Part shown: positions 58,697 through 64,000 of the stretch, in pieces
How positions within the stretch are numbered: the stretch's first letter is position 1
Layout: each line of letters starts with the position of its first letter
Assembly (NCBI GenBank): GCA_905215935.1
Contig: CAJMRY010000001.1
Span: 186,001 to 250,000, forward strand
DNA from: an uncultured bacterium
GTDB taxonomy: Bacteria; Bacillota; Clostridia; TANB77; CAG-508
Length of the DNA: 64,000 nt
Reading direction: 5' to 3'
Position numbers and translations under genes: made by a program
The notes under the pieces: generated by a model
The model's database searches: none
What the model was told of the DNA's origin: nothing
What the model saw: the letters and a program-made list of their open reading frames with translations, nothing else

Positions 58697-59043
58697 TAGT
58701 AGGATTTAAAGTTTTTAAACTTAATTATCTCATAAGTTACTATTCAAACTTATTTAGCTATCAAGGAAACTTTAGCACAAGATTTATATTTAAGTCCAAT
58801 TAGTAACTCTGAACATATTTTCTTTAAGGATATTGTAATTTATGTTACTAATGCATTAACAGGCTCTCTTCAAAGTATTTAATTATAAATATTCAATAAA
58901 AAAGTATTTAGTTAGTTTAGGGTTTTCTTTGTTTTTTCTTATAAATTCAACTTCTTTGTTTAATAAATTATAACAAACTCATAAATTATTAACAAGTACA
59001 CTTTTATATTTATAATTTATATTTAGAAAAAGTCTCTCAACTT

Positions 59044-59829
59044 CTACCTTTTCATTTTTCTTAAAAAATCCTTCTCTTCCTTACTTATCCTATAAGATTC
59101 AATCATTTTTTGAATTGCTTTATTATATGTAAAATCATCTAATTTATTATTCTCCAAATACTTTATGGTCTTTTCTTTATATTTTACATATGCTACTTGC
59201 AAAGTCCATGCAATAGCCATTTTCACATAATAATCTTCTTTTTTTACATTATCAAATATCTTAAAAACTTCATCTATATATTCATCTGTTAAATAATAAT
59301 CTAAAATAATTATGATTGCAAATCTCAATTCAAATTCTTTACTCGAGTTAAGATACGTCTTAATAAATTCCCACATTTCCTTTTTATTTTTTTGTACAAA
59401 TTTAAATGTAGAACATGAACAATCACATACTGCCCAATTATCAATTTTTGGAACAAATGTAGTTAATAATCTGAACCTTTCTTCCAGCTCCATTTTAGCA
59501 TATCCTATTACAAACCCCTCTAGCATCGTTTCTTCATAGTATTCATTTTTATTTTCTTCTAAAAATTTCCTCCAATCTCCCTTAGAAATATCTTTTGCGA
59601 TTTTTCTCAGTTTTGGAATTCTTACTCCTAGAATATTGTTATTGTTAGGACATAAACTACTATGAAACTTTTTATATTGTTCATCTACTAAGCTATTTAA
59701 TTCATTCCTTATAGAAGTATATGAAAACTTTTCTTCACAATTATCCTTCTCTACACATTGCTTTTTATAACTTACATTATCTATATTTTTATCTAATTCA
59801 ATTTTCTTATCATTATTATCTAAATTCAT
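59044..59829 (-). CDS. DNA alkylation repair protein (AlkD/HEAT-like)
   Basis: About 261 residues. The HEAT-like helical repeats of the AlkD family begin near residue 45 (SYTSIRNELNSLVDEQYKKF) and include VRIPKLRKIAKDI, the active-site strip NWAVCDCSCS and MAIAWTLQVAYVKY. It probably excises N3/N7-alkylated purines. The first ~45 polar residues are an extra N-terminal stretch. I favour the ATG at 59829 (AGGGAAG upstream) over 59889. Confidence 0.82.
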   Translation of the reverse strand: MNLDNNDKKIELDKNIDNVSYKKQCVEKDNCEEKFSYTSIRNELNSLVDEQYKKFHSSLCPNNNNILGVRIPKLRKIAKDISKGDWRKFLEENKNEYYEETMLEGFVIGYAKMELEERFRLLTTFVPKIDNWAVCDCSCSTFKFVQKNKKEMWEFIKTYLNSSKEFELRFAIIIILDYYLTDEYIDEVFKIFDNVKKEDYYVKMAIAWTLQVAYVKYKEKTIKYLENNKLDDFTYNKAIQKMIESYRISKEEKDFLRKMKR

Positions 59830-60082
59830 ATATAACATCTTCCCTTCCATTAAATTGTTAGGATTATTTTTTAGCACATTTTCATACAAATATATTTTAC
59901 CACTAATTTAAATATTGTAAAATAATACTATATTTTATATTAAAATTTCTGTGTTGCATACCTTATGTAAATATGTTATAATTTCTTTATCTTATACTAT
60001 TATTTGCCATTGAGAATTTAGCTAAACCAGCTTGATTAATTAATCAATTTAGAATTCAAAATATGGCTCTAATAAGAATGGA

Positions 60083-60124
60083 TTGGTTTCTATAACAGAA
60101 TTTGTTATGAATGCTAGAAACCAA
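60083..60124. repeat. Inverted repeat TTGGTTTCT...AGAAACCAA upstream of the 60178 gene
   Basis: Nine-base perfect arms (60083-60091 and 60116-60124) with an inner ATAAC/GTTAT pair. It lies just before the isolated plus-strand cassette and could be an operator or a recombination site. The gap 59890-60177 shows nothing else I recognise. Confidence 0.45.
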
Positions 60125-60177
60125 CGCAGAAGAATACAAGAGGACGCATTCACTTCTTGTCTACGAAAGGAAAATAT

Positions 60178-60426
60178 ATGAATCATATAAAAGACCTTTT
60201 TTCAACTGCACATCGGAAGCAATTTACAGGAGAAATAGTAGATTTTTACTTCGAAAAAGAAGCAAACCTGCTATTCGTCACTGTAATAACAGATGGTATG
60301 GAAAAATTTTCTGTTCCTTCTGTTAATTTCCAAGGCTTTTACCAAAAATCGCCTCCAAACAAAGCAAAAGTACACTTCTGTTTTGCAGAAGAAGGCTTTG
60401 AAAAACCTATTGCGATTGTGACTTAA
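60178..60426 (+). CDS. Small hypothetical protein, isolated cassette with an in-frame CGG
   Basis: 82 residues, MNHIKDLFSTAHRKQFTGEI then beta-rich segments (LLFVTVITDGMEKFSVPSVN, KAKVHFCFAEEGF), perhaps a small OB- or SH3-like barrel. I recognise no family. GAAAGG precedes the ATG. An in-frame CGG at 60214-60216 (His-Arg-Lys) is part of CGGA, yet a +1 shift there would soon meet a stop, so it must be read as a normal codon. GC-richer codons and its own terminator suggest transfer. Confidence 0.6.
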   Translation: MNHIKDLFSTAHRKQFTGEIVDFYFEKEANLLFVTVITDGMEKFSVPSVNFQGFYQKSPPNKAKVHFCFAEEGFEKPIAIVT

Positions 60427-60438
60427 AAAGCCATACTT

Positions 60439-60487
60439 AGAAATCCCCATCAACTTAAAATTAAAGAGTAATGGGGATTTCTTCATA
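60439..60487 (+). terminator. Terminator after the 60178 gene
   Basis: Arms AGAAATCCCCAT and ATGGGGATTTCT around a ~22-base loop. The T tract is weak, and it may also serve the convergent ATPase gene. Confidence 0.65.
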
Positions 60488-60547
60488 TTATTTCTATTAT
60501 TAATATACCGTAAATTTTTAGTAACTGATTTTTTAGTTATCAACTTA

Positions 60548-62934
60548 CTATCTACTTTTATTTTTCTTTTTTATATTAATTAACCTATTTAATCCTAAAA
60601 AAATCACAAAATTAATAACGCATAAAAGTAATATTAATGGTATTACATCATTTGTAATTGTTATTGAAAACCAATCTTTGAATACTGTTATTCCTATACC
60701 AAATACCACAATCATTAAAACAAATAATGCAGTTCTAATTCCCTGTGACACATATGTCTTTCCAGTTTGATTATTTTTTATTCTGAATATATCAAGTGGC
60801 TTACATAAATTTGATAAAAGCATTAATCCAGTAAGTCCTGTTAATATAACGCAAATACTAGAATATACTTCTGTTTGAATGTCTAATTTATAACTTACTA
60901 TTGCAGTTATAATAATATTAATCACTACTGTTAAAGCCGTTCCGAATTGCCTTTGAAATTACATTTTTTAAAAAGTTTCCTTTTATTCTTTCTTTGTTTG
61001 GCTCTAATGCTAAAACAAATGATGGTATTCCTATTGTAACCATACTTATTAAAGTTAATTGAATTGGCATAAAAGGATATGGCATATTAGCTACTAAGAA
61101 AATTAATGCTAAAATACTTGCATATATTGTTTTTACTAAAAATAGGCTAGCTGATCTTTCTATATTATTAATTGTTCGTCTTCCTTCTAGAACAATTTTA
61201 GGCATAGAAGCAAAATTAGAATCTAATAACACAAGCTGAGAAACACTTCTTACAGCATCACTTCCGCTAGCCATAGCTATACTACAATCTGCTTCTTTTA
61301 ATGCTAAAACATCATTAACACCATCCCCTGTCATTGCAACTGTATGTCCATTTTCCTTTAAAGCCTTTACTAATTCTTTTTTCTGAACTGGAGTTACTCT
61401 TCCAAAAATATTATAGTTACATGCTACTTCTTTTAATTGGTCTTTAGTTTTTACTGTTTGCATATCGATATATTTTTCACTATTTTCTACACCCGCTCTT
61501 TTTGCTATCTTAGAGACAGTTATAGGATTATCACCAGATATAATTTTTATATTTACCCCCTGTTCCTTAAAATACTTTAAAGTATCATTTGCTTCTTTTC
61601 TAATAATATCAGATATTAATATCAAGCCTAAAAGCTTAATATTATTAGGAAGTTCCTTTTCATTAAAATTTTCTTCTGAATGTGCGATAACTATTACTCT
61701 ATAGTCATTTGAATATTTTTCTATTATATCTTTATAATGTTTATAACTTTCCTTTAGTACAAACTCTGGTGCTCCTATTATAAAACTTCCTTTATCTTTA
61801 AAACATATTCCTGACCATTTTTTTTGTGATGAAAATGGTATTTTTGTAGCAGACTCCCATTTTTTATTTCCATTATATCTGTTTCTTATTGCCTCTATTG
61901 TAGAATTATTATCTTCTGACGCTATAGAAATCTGCTCTAAAATTTCTTCTAAATTTTCTTTAGCTTCAGAAATTTCAATAATATCATTTACCTCCATTTT
62001 TCCTTCTGTTATTGTACCTGTTTTATCTAAACATAAGGTATCTACCCTTGCTAGTGTTTCTATACAATAAAGTTCTTGTACTAAGACTTTTCTTTTAGAT
62101 AACCTAATTACACTAACTGCTAAAACTGTACTTGTTAATAATATTAATCCCTCTGGAATCATACCTATAATTGCTGCAACTGTATTAACTACTGCATTTT
62201 TCAAACAATTTCCCTCTAAATCAAATTGATTTAAGAATAGTAATATTCCGTACAGGAACAATAGCTATAGATATAAATTTAATAATCTTATTTAATGAAT
62301 TCATAATTTCAGAATTTACTTTTTTTATATATTTTGCACCACTCGAAATTTTTGATGTATAATTTTCATCTCCTATATGTATAACTTCTGCCTTACATTT
62401 TCCACTAACAATAAAGCTTCCAGATAATAAAGTATCTCCTTGTTTTTTGTATATTACATCAGATTCTCCAGTAATAAATGATTCATTAACTTCTACTTCT
62501 CCTTCTAATATTACAGAATCTGTTACAATTTGATTTCCTGCTTCTAATACTAGTAAATCATCTAGAACAATTTCATTAATTCCTATCTGATTTATTTTAC
62601 TATCTCTTATACAATTAACTTTAGTAGCAGCTAGTACCGATAATTTATCTACTGCTCTTTTTGAATTAATCTCTTGAATAATACTAATTGCTGTATTACA
62701 AAAGATTATTATAAGAAATAATAGATTTTTATATGAACCAACTAAAAATACTGCTATTCCTAGTAAAACATTAATTAAATTAAATAAAGTACATACATTA
62801 TCTCTAACTATTGTTTTTATACTTTTAGTTGGAATTGATGTATCATAATTTACTTGTCCTTTATTTATTCTTTCTTCTACTTCTTCATTTGTTAAACCTG
62901 TATTTAATTTTTCTTTTTTTATTACTTCTTCCAT
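60548..62934 (-). CDS. Cation-transporting P-type ATPase with two CGGA +1 sites
   Basis: The frame-corrected protein has 794 residues. Motifs: actuator ESFITGESD, membrane helix with IPEGL (Ca2+-ATPase-like), phosphorylation site CLDKTGTITEGK, and MTGDGVNDVLALKEADCSIAMA. CGG at 62248-62250 breaks IAIVPVG; dropping one C restores VPVGILLFLNQFDLEGN in the third membrane helix. CGG at 60942-60944 breaks KAIG; dropping one C restores KAIGTALTVVINIIITAIVS and adds the last membrane helices. Without the first shift the phosphorylation site is lost. The ion is unknown; the PEGL motif suggests Ca2+ or a similar cation. Confidence 0.9.
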
Positions 62935-63126
62935 TTATATTTTCCTCTTTTTTATTACATGTTTTCTTATACATTCTGGACATAAAAGATTTATTCCAAA
63001 TGTACATGGTTCATATTTTACCACTAATACTTTAATTTATCAAATCTACTATGGATGAGTTATATCGAGAATTGCTTAATCAATATACTCTACTTTAAAT
63101 GTTCATAAAATGTTATTATTTATAGC

Positions 63127-63330
63127 TTATTTAAGAGCACATACTAGCATATCAATTGGTTATATATGTATAATTTAAACCAATCGCCGACTGCTCATAT
63201 TTTGACATTGGAAAAATATAAAATGTGTGGTATTAAACTTATTCACAGCAGTTACCTGCCACGCTTCAAGATTGGTTTAAATTATACATATATAACCAAT
63301 TGATATGCGGTAACATTATCTCTTAAATAA
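63127..63330. repeat. 204-bp inverted-repeat element
   Basis: Perfect 39-bp inverted arms (63147-63185 and 63270-63308) enclose 84 bases, and an outer pair TTATTTAAGAG/CTCTTAAATAA (63127-63137 and 63320-63330) extends the symmetry. No reading frame is present. It resembles a small non-autonomous mobile element or a long-hairpin RNA. It lies in the 559-base gap between the ATPase gene and the 63494 gene; the rest of the gap shows nothing I recognise. Confidence 0.75.
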
Positions 63331-63493
63331 AATGGCTGTGAATTGTAATCATAAAATTTATTGTTTTATAGTATTCCATCCTATTAAATTTTCTTCCTCT
63401 ACTCTCATACTCTTTATTCCTAAATAGGTACACATCTAATACAAAAATAAGCAGGTATTCTGCATTTTCCCTCGAATAACTGCTTATCATATA

Positions 63494-63745
63494 TTATAAT
63501 TCAAAAATATTTGCTTTTAATACCATTTTTGATATTTTTATTTTATCTTTTAATGGCACTTCCCAACAACTACCTATAATAGACCTTCCCTTTATATATT
63601 CTTTTTTCGGTTCTCCAAGAATTTTATTAAGTTCTCTTTGTAATTCTACTTTATTTGTATAAATAGATAATATTTTTTCTCCATATAACACATTAACTGT
63701 TGTTTCTGTTTCTGATATATTAGCTTTTTTATATATTTTTTTCAT
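63494..63745 (-). CDS. Small conserved clostridial hypothetical protein
   Basis: 83 residues. The sequence KKANISETETTVNVLYGEKIL-SIYTNKVELQRELNKILGEP and a C-terminal VLKANIFEL resemble a small soluble protein I associate with Clostridia, function unknown. It has no membrane segment or Cys cluster. The frame is intact. Confidence 0.65.
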   Translation of the reverse strand: MKKIYKKANISETETTVNVLYGEKILSIYTNKVELQRELNKILGEPKKEYIKGRSIIGSCWEVPLKDKIKISKMVLKANIFEL

Positions 63746-63787
63746 TTTTACATCCTTTACATTTATTATATGAATAATCTGATATTA

Positions 63788-64000
63788 CTATTCTACAACT
63801 GTATTACTTTCTTCTATTATATTTTCTGATACTTCTTCTACAAATTCTTCAGCTTGTTTTGATTCTTCTACATCTTCTGTTTGTATATTTGTAACATTTC
63901 CAAAAGAGAATACCTTTTTAGATGCTTTTGCTTTTTCTTGAAATTTTTTATAAAATTCTTCTTTAGCATCATTTAAACTTTCTTGCATTGCATTAAACAT
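63788..64000 (-). CDS. Hypothetical protein at the right window edge
   Basis: 70 residues are visible, with an ATG at the very last base triplet, so the true start may lie outside. The first half is helical and Lys/Phe-rich (EEFYKKFQEKAKASKKVFSF), the second half very acidic (EDVEESKQAEEFVEEVSENI). No family is recognised. Confidence 0.45.
   Translation of the reverse strand: MFNAMQESLNDAKEEFYKKFQEKAKASKKVFSFGNVTNIQTEDVEESKQAEEFVEEVSENIIEESNTVVE

Noticed and set aside
63127..63330. Invertible promoter switch
   Set aside because: The enclosed 84 bases show no clear promoter facing either neighbour and no invertase gene is near; kept only as a minor option.
1..64000. Reading the broken genes as ordinary pseudogenes
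   Set aside because: Decay gives mixed insertions, deletions and stops. Here every break is the same one-base event at the same codon, and the sequence after it is fully conserved, including catalytic residues.
1..64000. Random long-read or homopolymer sequencing error as the cause of the frameshifts
   Set aside because: Such errors should fall in the many A and T runs and include deletions. None of the 17 does. A motif-specific basecalling artefact is not excluded and is kept as the main alternative.
1..64000. tRNA, rRNA, CRISPR arrays, transposases
   Set aside because: I looked for T-loop sequences, spaced direct repeats and transposase motifs on both strands and saw none convincing.

Overview
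The window comes from the chromosome of a low-GC, anaerobic, endospore-forming Firmicute, most likely a member of the Clostridia. The evidence is very AT-rich DNA with AGA/TTA/AAA-type codon use, a run of sporulation genes (yunB, a sipL-type DUF3794-LysM gene, veg, yabG, spoIIID, a spoIVFA/spoIVFB pair, yyaC), a trimeric [FeFe] hydrogenase (hydCBA), pyruvate formate-lyase with its activase, and class III fructose-1,6-bisphosphatase. No tRNA, rRNA, CRISPR array or transposase was seen.

Layout. 1-5.1 kb: radical SAM maturase (cut by the window edge), tmk, pyrF, a cysteine-desulfurase-like enzyme and an M19 dipeptidase. 5.2-7.6 kb: infC-rpmI-rplT behind an L20-type leader. 7.9-13.1 kb: cell-surface block with an M23/DUF4214 protein, a VWA protein and a membrane-anchored ECF sigma factor. 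13.1-14.2 kb: rplM-rpsI. 14.3-18.2 kb: 2H phosphoesterase, glycosyltransferase, Cys-rich repeat protein and PepV-like dipeptidase. 18.4-25.1 kb: sporulation genes and fbp. 25.2-30.3 kb: RelA/SpoT-domain gene, two ABC exporter half-transporters and an XRE regulator. 30.6-33.7 kb: pflB-pflA split by a perfect 30-bp-arm palindrome. 33.8-35.9 kb: ECF folate transporter behind a THF riboswitch. 36.1-43.1 kb: an unidentified structured RNA, then a zinc ABC transporter whose genes are separated by hydCBA. 43.3-47.3 kb: KtrAB potassium uptake and a patatin. 47.5-48.7 kb: rpsF-ssb-rpsR. 48.7-53.4 kb: mscL, spoIVFA/B and yyaC. 53.5-58.7 kb: DEAD-box helicase, guaA and guaB. 59-64 kb: alkD, P-type ATPase, a 204-bp inverted-repeat element and small proteins.

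The most important observation runs across the whole window. Thirteen otherwise intact, conserved, single-copy genes are broken 17 times, and every break has the same form. One extra C stands immediately before a glycine codon (CGGA 15 times, CGGT once, CGGG once), so the normal frame always presents a CGG codon exactly where a +1 shift restores the protein. No break lies in an A/T homopolymer, although those abound. In the native-looking genes I found no CGG read in frame as arginine, while CGA, CGC and CGT are used. The simplest biological reading is that CGG is unassigned or has no efficient tRNA here and acts as a +1 frameshift signal, with C skipped or CGGN decoded as a four-base glycine codon. 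The competing reading is a motif-specific sequencing artefact. Coordinates below are frame-corrected across these sites. The only in-frame CGG codons lie in three isolated plus-strand genes that look foreign.
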